Shown in pieces: positions 57,048-64,000 of a stretch of 64,000 nt of DNA. A program made the position numbers and the translations under genes. Under the pieces are notes generated by a model that had not been told where the DNA came from, searched no databases, and was given only the letters and a program-made list of their open reading frames with translations. The DNA lies in contig NZ_JANDJO010000011.1 in NCBI RefSeq assembly GCF_024331145.1, positions 56,497 to 120,496 of the forward strand, read 5' to 3'. The first letter of the stretch is position 1. Every line of letters starts with the position of its first letter. Source of the stretch: Shimia sp. CNT1-13L.2. GTDB taxonomy: Bacteria; Pseudomonadota; Alphaproteobacteria; Rhodobacterales; Rhodobacteraceae.

Positions 57048-58144
57048 AGCGCCTCCTCGTATTCCGATGGCCCGGTGCTGTCCCAGACCACGCCGCCACC
57101 GACATTCAGCACGGCACGATCCTCGTCCACCATCAGGGTGCGGATCGCCACGTTGAACTCGGACGACCCATCCGGCGCCGCCCAGCCAATCGACCCGCAG
57201 TAGATGTCCCGCACCCACGGCTCCAGATCATACAGAATCTGCATTGACCTCAGCTTGGGCGCACCGGTGATCGACCCGCAGGGGAACAGCGCCCGCAGAA
57301 TATCGCCAAGCCCGGCTCCATCCTGAAGCTCTGCCGCCACCAAGGACACCATCTGGTGCACCGTGGCATAGCTCTCGACCTTGAACAGTTCCGGCACATG
57401 CACCGACCCGGGTTTCGCCACGCGGCTGATGTCATTGCGCAGAAGATCGACGATCATCAGGTTCTCGGCGCGGTTCTTCTCGTCCCGCGCCAGCCACAGC
57501 TTGCGCTCGGCATCTGCCACCGGATCATCCGAACGCGGCTGCGTACCTTTCATCGGGCGCGTCTCGATACGCCCCTTGTTGTTGGTGCGAAAGAACAGCT
57601 CGGGACTGCGCGACACCAGGTCCGGCAGACCGTCCTGCAAGACAAGTGCGCCGTGCCCCACCGGCTGACGCGCCGCCAGCGCCGCATAAAGCCCCTCGAC
57701 GTCACCACTGAAGGTCGCATCCTGCGGAAAGGTCAGGTTCGCCTGATAGATGTCACCGGCTCCGATGAACCCGTGTACCTTGTCAAAAGCCTCCCGATAG
57801 GTGGCCTCATCCCAGCGCGGCGCAAAGCCACCAAGGGTAAAGTCGCCACCGGCAAGCTCCGGTGCGTCTTCGGGCGCATCGAACACCCCAAAGCACATCA
57901 ACGGCAGCACACGGTCCTCGCGCAGCCGGTCTTCAAGGCGCGGCTCCAGCGCACAGCCCATCTCATAGCTGCAATATCCCGCAAGCCATTTGCCCGCCGC
58001 ACGCGCCGAATCCAGATCGGCCAGCGCCGAATCCACCTCGTCCAACGTCTCGACACGGATCATTCGTTCGGGCTCTGCAAACTGCACTGCCCGCCCTTCA
58101 GGACCGCGATCAAACCGAATCTTCACTGTGCAACCATACCCCAT
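57002..58144 (-). CDS. pabB: Aminodeoxychorismate synthase component I
   Basis: 380 aa chorismate-binding enzyme. Motifs: GDIYQANLTFP, ETRPMKGTQPRSDDP, NLMIVDLLRNDISRVAKPGSV, FPCGSITGAPKLRSMQILYDLEPWVRDIYCGSIGW. It makes 4-amino-4-deoxychorismate in folate synthesis. The absence of a full N-terminal tryptophan-regulatory domain argues for PabB over TrpE. The start is ATG 58144 or GTG 58126; the latter gives the common MKIRFDRGP start. It is divergent from carB. Confidence 0.9.
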   Translation of the reverse strand: MGYGCTVKIRFDRGPEGRAVQFAEPERMIRVETLDEVDSALADLDSARAAGKWLAGYCSYEMGCALEPRLEDRLREDRVLPLMCFGVFDAPEDAPELAGGDFTLGGFAPRWDEATYREAFDKVHGFIGAGDIYQANLTFPQDATFSGDVEGLYAALAARQPVGHGALVLQDGLPDLVSRSPELFFRTNNKGRIETRPMKGTQPRSDDPVADAERKLWLARDEKNRAENLMIVDLLRNDISRVAKPGSVHVPELFKVESYATVHQMVSLVAAELQDGAGLGDILRALFPCGSITGAPKLRSMQILYDLEPWVRDIYCGSIGWAAPDGSSEFNVAIRTLMVDEDRAVLNVGGGVVWDSTGPSEYEEALWKARFASQFPTEPA

Positions 58145-58228
58145 GCTACAGAATGGACCTCATATACGCCCCTTGATACAGTTGAACAGGGTAGAAAGCG
58201 GCAAGTTGCAGCAAATTCCCGATACCCC

Positions 58229-58256
58229 TTGAACCTTGCCCCGCGATGTCTATAAC
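58229..58256 (+). promoter_or_regulatory. carB promoter
   Basis: TTGAAC (58229-58234) and TATAAC (58251-58256) are spaced by 16 bp. The start codon follows after a leader of about 60 nt. Confidence 0.6.
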
Positions 58257-58322
58257 CCACGACAATTTGCGCATTCGGGCGAGTCTGCCACTCTGACGCC
58301 GCCCCACAATCCGAGGTCCGCC

Positions 58323-61300
58323 ATGCCCAAAAGAACAGACATCTCCTCGATCATGATCATCGGGGCCGGTCCCATTGTGATCGGTCAGGCCTGTGAATTC
58401 GACTATTCGGGGGCGCAAGCCTGTAAAGCTCTGCGAGAAGAAGGCTACCGCGTCATCCTCGTGAACTCGAACCCGGCCACCATCATGACCGATCCGGGCC
58501 TCGCAGACGCGACCTATATCGAACCGATCACCCCCGAGGTGGTTGCCAAGATCATCGAAAAGGAACGCCCCGACGCGCTCCTGCCGACGATGGGTGGCCA
58601 GACCGGCCTCAACACCTCGCTCGCGCTCGAGGAAATGGGCGTGCTTGAGAAGTTCGGCGTCGAAATGATCGGCGCGACCCGTGACGCCATCGAGATGGCG
58701 GAAGACCGCAAACTGTTCCGCGAGGCCATGGACCGCCTCGGCATCGAGAACCCGCGCGCCTCGATCGTCACCGCACCGAAAAAAGACACCGGCGAAGCCG
58801 ACCTCGAAGAGGGCATCCGCCTCGCGCTGGAAGAACTGGAAGACATCGGCCTGCCCGCCATCATCCGCCCCGCCTTTACCATGGGCGGCACCGGCGGTGG
58901 CGTGGCCTACAACCGCGAAGACTATATCCACTTCTGCCGCACCGGCATGGACGCCTCGCCGGTCAACCAGATCCTGGTCGATGAATCGCTCTTGGGCTGG
59001 AAAGAATACGAGATGGAAGTCGTGCGCGACAAAGCCGACAACGCCATCATCGTCTGCTCGATCGAAAACGTCGATCCGATGGGCGTGCACACTGGTGACT
59101 CGATCACCGTCGCACCGGCCCTGACGCTGACCGACAAAGAATACCAGATCATGCGGACCCACTCGATCAACGTCCTGCGCGAGATCGGCGTGGAAACCGG
59201 CGGCTCGAACGTGCAATGGGCCGTGAACCCCGCCGACGGCCGTATGGTCGTGATCGAAATGAACCCGCGCGTGTCGCGCTCTTCGGCGCTGGCCTCCAAG
59301 GCAACCGGCTTCCCGATCGCCAAGATCGCCGCGAAACTCGCCGTTGGCTATACGCTGGACGAACTGGACAACGACATCACCAAGGTGACACCGGCGTCCT
59401 TCGAACCCAGCATCGACTATGTCGTCACCAAGATCCCGAAATTCGCCTTCGAGAAATTCCCCGGCTCCGAGCCCTATCTCACCACCGCGATGAAATCCGT
59501 GGGCGAAGCCATGGCCATCGGCCGCACCATCCACGAGTCGCTGCAAAAGGCGCTCGCCTCGATGGAATCGGGCCTCACCGGCTTTGACGAAGTGGAAATC
59601 GAAGGCGCGCCCGACAAGGCCGCCGTCATCAAGGCCATCTCGCAGCAGACCCCGGACCGCATGCGCACCATCGCGCAGGCGATGCGCCACGGCCTGACCA
59701 ACGACGAGATCCAGAACGTCACCATGTTCGATCCGTGGTTCCTGACCCGCATCCGCGAAATCGTCGATGCCGAGGAACAGGTCCGCACCGAAGGCCTGCC
59801 TTCGGACGAGGCCGGCCTGCGCGCGCTCAAGATGCTGGGCTTCACCGATGCCCGCCTTGCCAAGCTGACCGGCTACAAGGAAAGCGACGTGCGCAAGCGC
59901 CGCGTGAACGCCGGCGTCACCGCCGTCTTCAAGCGGATCGACACCTGCGCCGCCGAGTTCGAGGCCCAGACCCCCTATATGTATTCGACCTACGAAGCCC
60001 CGATGATGGGCGAAGTCGAATGCGAATCCCGCCCCAGCGACCGCAAGAAAGTTGTCATCCTTGGTGGCGGCCCGAACCGGATCGGCCAGGGTATCGAATT
60101 CGACTACTGCTGCTGTCACGCCTGCTATGCGCTGACCGACGCGGGCTACGAAACCATCATGATCAACTGCAACCCCGAGACCGTGTCGACCGACTATGAC
60201 ACCTCGGATCGTCTGTATTTCGAACCACTCACCTTCGAGCACGTGATGGAAATCCTGCGCACCGAACAGGAAAACGGCACCCTGCACGGCGTCATCGTCC
60301 AGTTCGGCGGCCAGACCCCGCTGAAACTCGCAAACGCGCTCGAGGCAGACGGTATCCCGATCCTCGGCACCACCCCCGACGCCATCGACCTCGCCGAAGA
60401 CCGCGAGCGTTTCCAGGCGCTGGTGAACGAGCTGAACCTCAAGCAGCCCAAGAACGGCATCGCCTCGACCGATACCGAGGCACTCCAGATCGCGGAAGAC
60501 ATCGGCTTCCCGCTGGTGATCCGTCCGTCTTATGTTCTGGGTGGCCGCGCGATGGAAATCGTGCGCGACATGGCCCAGCTCGAGCGTTACATCAACGAGG
60601 CCGTCGTTGTCTCCGGCGACAGCCCGGTTCTCCTCGACAGCTACCTGTCGGGCGCAACCGAGCTCGACGTCGACGCCCTGTGCGACGGTGAAAACGTCCA
60701 CATCGCGGGCATCATGCAGCACATCGAAGAAGCCGGCGTCCACTCCGGTGACTCGGCCTGCTCGCTGCCGCCCTACTCGCTCGAAGCCGACATCATCGAA
60801 GAGATCAAACGCCAGACCGTTTCGTTGGCAAAGGCCCTGAACGTGGTTGGCCTGATGAACGTCCAGTTCGCGGTCAAGGCCGGCGAAATCTACCTCATCG
60901 AAGTCAACCCGCGTGCCTCGCGCACCGTGCCCTTCGTCGCCAAGGCAACCGACTCGGCCATCGCCTCGATCGCCGCACGCCTGATGGCAGGCGAGCCGCT
61001 CTCGAACTTCCCCGAGCGCCCGCCCTACGAGGAAGATGCCGACATCTCGACCCCGCAGCCAATCGCCGACCAGATGACCCTGGCCGACCCGATCATGCCG
61101 TGGTTCTCGGTGAAAGAGGCCGTCATGCCCTTCAACCGTTTCCCCGGCGTCGACACCATCCTCGGCCCGGAAATGCGCTCGACCGGCGAAGTCATGGGTT
61201 GGGATCGCTCCTTTGCACGCGCCTTCCTCAAAGCCCAGCTGGGCGCAGGCATGATCCTGCCCACCGCAGGCAAGGCCTTCATCTCGATCAAGGACGAGGA

Positions 61301-61655
61301 CAAGACCGAGCTGATGCTCGACGCGGCCCGCATCCTGATCGACCTCGGCTTTGGCATCGTCGCAACCGCGGGCACCGCCAGCTGGCTGACCGAACAGGGC
61401 GTGGCATGTGACAAGGTCAACAAGGTCTACGAAGGCCGCCCGAACATCGTCGACCTGCTGAAAAACGGTGACATCTCGCTGGTGATGAACACCACCGAAG
61501 GCGCACAGGCCGTCAACGACAGCCGCGAAATCCGCTCGGTGGCCCTGATGGACAAGATCCCCTATTTCACCACCGCCGCCGCCTCCAACGCCGCCGCCCG
61601 CGCGATGAAGGCCCGCGAAGAAGGCGAGATCGAGGTGCGCAGCCTGCAAGGCTAA
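58323..61655 (+). CDS. carB: Carbamoyl-phosphate synthase large subunit
   Basis: 1110 aa. It makes carbamoyl phosphate for arginine and pyrimidines with glutamine-derived ammonia from CarA. The duplicated ATP-grasp halves are visible: half 1 opens at [34 protein letters not shown] and half 2 at [33 protein letters not shown]. Each half has the NPATIMTD / NPETVSTD loop. The C-terminal MGS-like allosteric domain follows ([34 protein letters not shown]). carA is not adjacent. Native codon use suggests high expression. Confidence 0.97.
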   Translation: MPKRTDISSIMIIGAGPIVIGQACEFDYSGAQACKALREEGYRVILVNSNPATIMTDPGLADATYIEPITPEVVAKIIEKERPDALLPTMGGQTGLNTSLALEEMGVLEKFGVEMIGATRDAIEMAEDRKLFREAMDRLGIENPRASIVTAPKKDTGEADLEEGIRLALEELEDIGLPAIIRPAFTMGGTGGGVAYNREDYIHFCRTGMDASPVNQILVDESLLGWKEYEMEVVRDKADNAIIVCSIENVDPMGVHTGDSITVAPALTLTDKEYQIMRTHSINVLREIGVETGGSNVQWAVNPADGRMVVIEMNPRVSRSSALASKATGFPIAKIAAKLAVGYTLDELDNDITKVTPASFEPSIDYVVTKIPKFAFEKFPGSEPYLTTAMKSVGEAMAIGRTIHESLQKALASMESGLTGFDEVEIEGAPDKAAVIKAISQQTPDRMRTIAQAMRHGLTNDEIQNVTMFDPWFLTRIREIVDAEEQVRTEGLPSDEAGLRALKMLGFTDARLAKLTGYKESDVRKRRVNAGVTAVFKRIDTCAAEFEAQTPYMYSTYEAPMMGEVECESRPSDRKKVVILGGGPNRIGQGIEFDYCCCHACYALTDAGYETIMINCNPETVSTDYDTSDRLYFEPLTFEHVMEILRTEQENGTLHGVIVQFGGQTPLKLANALEADGIPILGTTPDAIDLAEDRERFQALVNELNLKQPKNGIASTDTEALQIAEDIGFPLVIRPSYVLGGRAMEIVRDMAQLERYINEAVVVSGDSPVLLDSYLSGATELDVDALCDGENVHIAGIMQHIEEAGVHSGDSACSLPPYSLEADIIEEIKRQTVSLAKALNVVGLMNVQFAVKAGEIYLIEVNPRASRTVPFVAKATDSAIASIAARLMAGEPLSNFPERPPYEEDADISTPQPIADQMTLADPIMPWFSVKEAVMPFNRFPGVDTILGPEMRSTGEVMGWDRSFARAFLKAQLGAGMILPTAGKAFISIKDEDKTELMLDAARILIDLGFGIVATAGTASWLTEQGVACDKVNKVYEGRPNIVDLLKNGDISLVMNTTEGAQAVNDSREIRSVALMDKIPYFTTAAASNAAARAMKAREEGEIEVRSLQG

Positions 61656-61676
61656 TCCGCCCTCCGAAAAAACATC

Positions 61677-61713
61677 AAAAACGCCGACATCCTTGACCGA
61701 TGCCGGCGTTTTC
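61677..61713 (+). terminator. Rho-independent terminator after carB
   Basis: AAAACGCCG-A-CAT / ATG-C-CGGCGTTTT stem with a 9-base loop, ending in TTTT, 21 bp after the stop. Confidence 0.8.
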
Positions 61714-61759
61714 GATTCTGGCGGGTGGTAAAGTGGCGGCAAATCTCCTGGAGAGTGAC

Positions 61760-62209
61760 ATGAAGACATTTGCCCTTTCGCTGGCCCTCTGCCTCGTCGC
61801 CGCGAGCGCAGCACAGGCCAAGCCCCCCACCTGCCGCACCTGGCAGGGTATGGAAGTGCCCTACCTTGGCAACCCCGCCGTCGAGGGCCTTGGCGGTGCC
61901 ACGACCGACCGCAAAGGCCGCGCCATCATCGCGCTGCACCCCGAACGCCTTGGACAGCTACCACCGTTGGTCGCCGATTTCTGGCTGATCCGCGAATGCG
62001 CGCAACATGCCATCCACCCCACCCGTCTGACCGAGCAATCAGCCGACTGTTTCGCCATGAAGACCATGCTGAAAAAGCGCAAACTCTCGACCACAGAACA
62101 GATGGAAACCCTGCAGGGTCAGCTGCGCGCCCTGCCCCAAGACGCGCTGCCACGCGGCCCGATGACCGAAGCCCGCATCACCGCCCTGCCCGCCTGTTTC
62201 GAGAACTGA
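61760..62209 (+). CDS. Exported hypothetical protein with a peptidase-like but degenerate HExxH
   Basis: 149 aa. A signal peptide (residues 1-20, ending SAAQA) is followed by a compact domain. The segment FWLIRECAQHAIHP...EQSADCFAMKTMLKKRKLS resembles small exported zinc-peptidase-like proteins with an HEC-x-HH...ADC-WA pattern. Here the first His is Arg78 (R78-E-C-A-Q-H83), so catalysis is doubtful. CTGGAGAG precedes the ATG. Convergent with the dGTPase gene; the stops are 7 bp apart. Confidence 0.72.
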   Translation: MKTFALSLALCLVAASAAQAKPPTCRTWQGMEVPYLGNPAVEGLGGATTDRKGRAIIALHPERLGQLPPLVADFWLIRECAQHAIHPTRLTEQSADCFAMKTMLKKRKLSTTEQMETLQGQLRALPQDALPRGPMTEARITALPACFEN

Positions 62210-62216
62210 CCGCCGC

Positions 62217-63584
62217 TTACCGGATGCCCAGCACGAGGTCACTCATCTGCAGGGCATACCGGTCGGTCATGCCGGATACGAAATCGCACAGGGACCGCGC
62301 CGCGCTATAGGGATCACGTGCATCGCGCATGTCGATCCCGCTCGCCCGGATCAGCTTGCGGGCGCTGTCGTCTTCCGCCTGCAACCGGTCCAGATCCCAG
62401 TCGCACCGTTCCAAGCCCACATACAGCTCCGAGAAAGCATCCAGAACATTGCCGATGGCCCGCTCGCCCAAAATTTCCAGCTTGGTCTTGCGCGCCGAGG
62501 TAAAGACACGCTCGACACAAAAGGCGCGAATGGCATTGAACAGCGGCCCAAGCGGACCATCTTCGCTCAGCGCGCCATTGTAACGCCCCACCATGATCGC
62601 GTCGTAATTGTCCCAGAAGGCCGCCATGCAGGAATCAATCGCCCGCCCGATCGCGATGGCCCTGAGGTAAGACACCTGCTCTTCTTTGCTCTGGCTGTCC
62701 TTCACCGTCTTGTTGCCCGCAAGCGGCCCCAAGAGCTTTACCGCCTCCTCATAGGACACATCCCCTGAAGCAAAGCCATCCTCGATGTCCACGATGTTGT
62801 AGCAAATGTCATCCGCCGCCTCGACAAGGAAGGCCAGCGGATGCCGCCGCCACATTGGGGCTGCACCACCCGCAACCTCGATCATCCCGACACCCTGCGC
62901 CACGGCGCCGAAATAGTCCGCTTCGGATAGGTAGAACCCGGGCTTCTTGAACGACACATAAGGTGCGTTGCCCCCGGCCTTCCAGGCCCGCGCCGCCGGT
63001 TCGCTACAGGTGTATTTCGAAAACGCCCCGAGTGTCGCAAGGCTCAACCGCATACCGCCTTCGTTGCGGTACATCTCGGTGCGCGTCAGGATACGGAACC
63101 CCTGCGCGTTGCCTTCGAACCGGCGCAGCTCCACCTGCTCTTCGCAGCTCATCTGCGAGAACAGCCCGTGGCCCGCATCCAGCACCCGGCAGAACCACTT
63201 GCCGATGCTCTCTTCCCCCGAATGCCCGAACGGCGGGTTCCCGATATCATGCGCCAGACAGGCCGCCTGCAACACATAGGAAAGACGATGCGGCGCATCC
63301 GCCCCGACGCCTTCGATCTCCCGCTCCAGCAACCCGGCCCCCAGCTTCATGCCCAACGACCGCCCCACGCTCGCGGTCTCGGCGGAATGGATCAGGCGGT
63401 GGTGAATGTGGTCCACCTCGTAAAGCGGATGCACCTGCGTCTTGTTGGCCAGCCGCCGGAACGGCGCGGAAAACAGGATACGGTCGGCGTCCTGGTGAAA
63501 CACGTCCCTCGACGGATCTTTTTCCGGCTGCTTGTCGGCCCCCAAAAGATCATCACACAGCAACCTGTCCCACTGCATCCGCAT
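62217..63584 (-). CDS. dgt: Deoxyguanosinetriphosphate triphosphohydrolase (dGTPase-type HD hydrolase)
   Basis: 455 aa. HD-domain metal site: H66 in HHRLIHSAETASVGRSLG and H112-D113 in CLAHDIGNPPFGHSGEE, plus the later Asp in AFLVEAADDICYNIVDIEDG. The SAPFRRLANKTQVHPL opening is typical. It hydrolyses dGTP or other dNTPs to the nucleoside and triphosphate. ATG 63584 is used: AAAGG lies 9 bp upstream, whereas two GTG codons upstream have worse spacing. Confidence 0.92.
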   Translation of the reverse strand: MRMQWDRLLCDDLLGADKQPEKDPSRDVFHQDADRILFSAPFRRLANKTQVHPLYEVDHIHHRLIHSAETASVGRSLGMKLGAGLLEREIEGVGADAPHRLSYVLQAACLAHDIGNPPFGHSGEESIGKWFCRVLDAGHGLFSQMSCEEQVELRRFEGNAQGFRILTRTEMYRNEGGMRLSLATLGAFSKYTCSEPAARAWKAGGNAPYVSFKKPGFYLSEADYFGAVAQGVGMIEVAGGAAPMWRRHPLAFLVEAADDICYNIVDIEDGFASGDVSYEEAVKLLGPLAGNKTVKDSQSKEEQVSYLRAIAIGRAIDSCMAAFWDNYDAIMVGRYNGALSEDGPLGPLFNAIRAFCVERVFTSARKTKLEILGERAIGNVLDAFSELYVGLERCDWDLDRLQAEDDSARKLIRASGIDMRDARDPYSAARSLCDFVSGMTDRYALQMSDLVLGIR

Positions 63585-63676
63585 CACATTCACCTTTCAA
63601 CTGTCCCTGCACCTACCTATTGGCGCACCGGAAACACCGCAAGCAAAGACCCCCGAAAACCCGATCCCGCACCTCC

Positions 63677-63709
63677 GCAATACCGCCGCGATACCGACGT
63701 AATACCGAC
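63677..63709 (+). repeat. 11-bp triple tandem repeat, family R2, copy d
   Basis: Units GCAATACCGCC, GCGATACCGAC, GTAATACCGAC, preceded by CACCTCC (63670-63676) and followed by ACCGATTTCCCGCCC. It lies in the divergent region between dgt and tRNA-Gln. Confidence 0.85.
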
Positions 63710-63801
63710 ACCGATTTCCCGCCCTTTTCCCCGTCCGGAACGGGCGCAACCCCGCCACCCAAGGCCGGAGATTTTTTCCACAAAAAAATGCAATTCAGGG
63801 C

Positions 63802-63830
63802 TTGCGCCCCCCCGCCAGCTTCATTAATTA
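63802..63830 (+). promoter_or_regulatory. tRNA-Gln promoter
   Basis: TTGCGC (63802-63807) and TAATTA (63825-63830) are spaced by exactly 17 bp, 12 bp before the mature tRNA 5' end. Confidence 0.55.
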
Positions 63831-63842
63831 GCCCCTCACTGC

Positions 63843-63918
63843 TGGGATGTAGCTCAATTGGTAGAGCACCGGTTTTTGGTACCGTAGGTTGTAGGTTCGA
63901 GTCCTACCATCCCAGCCA
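63843..63918 (+). tRNA. tRNA-Gln (anticodon TTG)
   Basis: 76 nt with CCA encoded. Acceptor stem TGGGATG / CATCCCA, D arm GCTC / GAGC, anticodon stem CCGGT / ACCGT with loop TTTTGGT (anticodon TTG at 34-36), T arm GTAGG / CCTAC with TTCGAGT loop. The 27-43 pair is C-U, a mismatch, which is tolerated in some tRNAs. It reads codon CAA and, by wobble, CAG. Confidence 0.93.
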
Positions 63919-64000
63919 GTCTTCCAGACATTGAATGCTGTATCGCCTCTAGCGCAGAGCTGTCATGCTTTGCGAGCGAAAGTGCCCCAGCGGATGCCCC
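63919..64000. other. Right edge of the window, no gene recognised
   Basis: 82 bp after the tRNA. No ORF with a ribosome site and no hairpin terminator is visible before the window ends. Confidence 0.4.

Noticed and set aside
58146..61814. A 1222-codon open frame antisense to carB
   Set aside because: It mirrors the codon bias of carB on the other strand, has no ribosome site and reads as low-complexity His/Gly/Asp/Val sequence. Long antisense frames are common in GC-rich genes.

Overview
The window looks like a chromosomal segment of a marine-type alphaproteobacterium of the Rhodobacteraceae (Roseobacter group). The evidence is high GC, an F1-only ATP synthase operon (atpHAGDC without the Fo genes), and several families I know mainly from Rhodobacterales or other alphaproteobacteria (DUF2125, DUF1467, DUF6455, Hint-domain proteins, TIGR01459 HAD proteins). 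Most of it is ordinary core genome. I see no rRNA operon, CRISPR array, transposase or prophage.

Layout. 1-9 kb: 3' end of a Mn-dependent pyrophosphatase, a YcaQ/AlkZ-like DNA glycosylase, a MarR-hydrolase pair, acyl-CoA dehydrogenase, HAD phosphatase, a WYL regulator, a MaoC hydratase, and a divergent SnoaL/HxlR pair. 9-14 kb: ribF-ycgN-threonine aldolase with overlapping genes, a hydrolase plus DsbA-like isomerase pair, prs. 14-20 kb: H-type lectin and the F1 ATPase operon. 20-25 kb: methyltransferase, gloB, clpA, M23 peptidase. 25-28 kb: an ExbB/MotA-like plus MotB/OmpA-like pair with a very long coiled coil. 28-33 kb: ChaC, DUF2125, hisC-tyrosine dehydrogenase-extensin operon, UPF0114. 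33-38 kb: two Hint-domain proteins on either side of rpsD, and an LpxR-like outer-membrane protein. 38-40 kb: an AT-rich pentapeptide-repeat membrane protein, then rimO. 41-46 kb: DCC thioredoxin-like, CDGSH, dgkA, a four-gene run of small cysteine-rich DUF6455 proteins, IMPACT, M48 lipoprotein, DUF167, histone-deacetylase-like hydrolase. 46-54 kb: nitroreductase, EI24/CysZ, an orphan AT-rich secreted protein, DUF1467, methylmalonyl-CoA epimerase, a response regulator, GNAT, DUF1800-DUF1501. 54-64 kb: aspS, pabBC, carB, a secreted protein, dGTPase, tRNA-Gln.

The least explained material is non-coding or small. (i) A repeat family of three head-to-tail 11-bp units (consensus GYRATACCGAC) occurs at four intergenic sites, always in the same orientation. 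(ii) An ~89-bp inverted-repeat element is present in two full copies and one half copy. (iii) The DUF6455 quartet is preceded by two FNR-type palindromes. (iv) TTAA-N7-TTAA (CtrA-type) sites lie before a Hint gene and the LpxR gene. (v) A 370-bp hairpin-rich intergenic region follows rimO. Function assignments come from reading motifs and recalling families; no database search was run.
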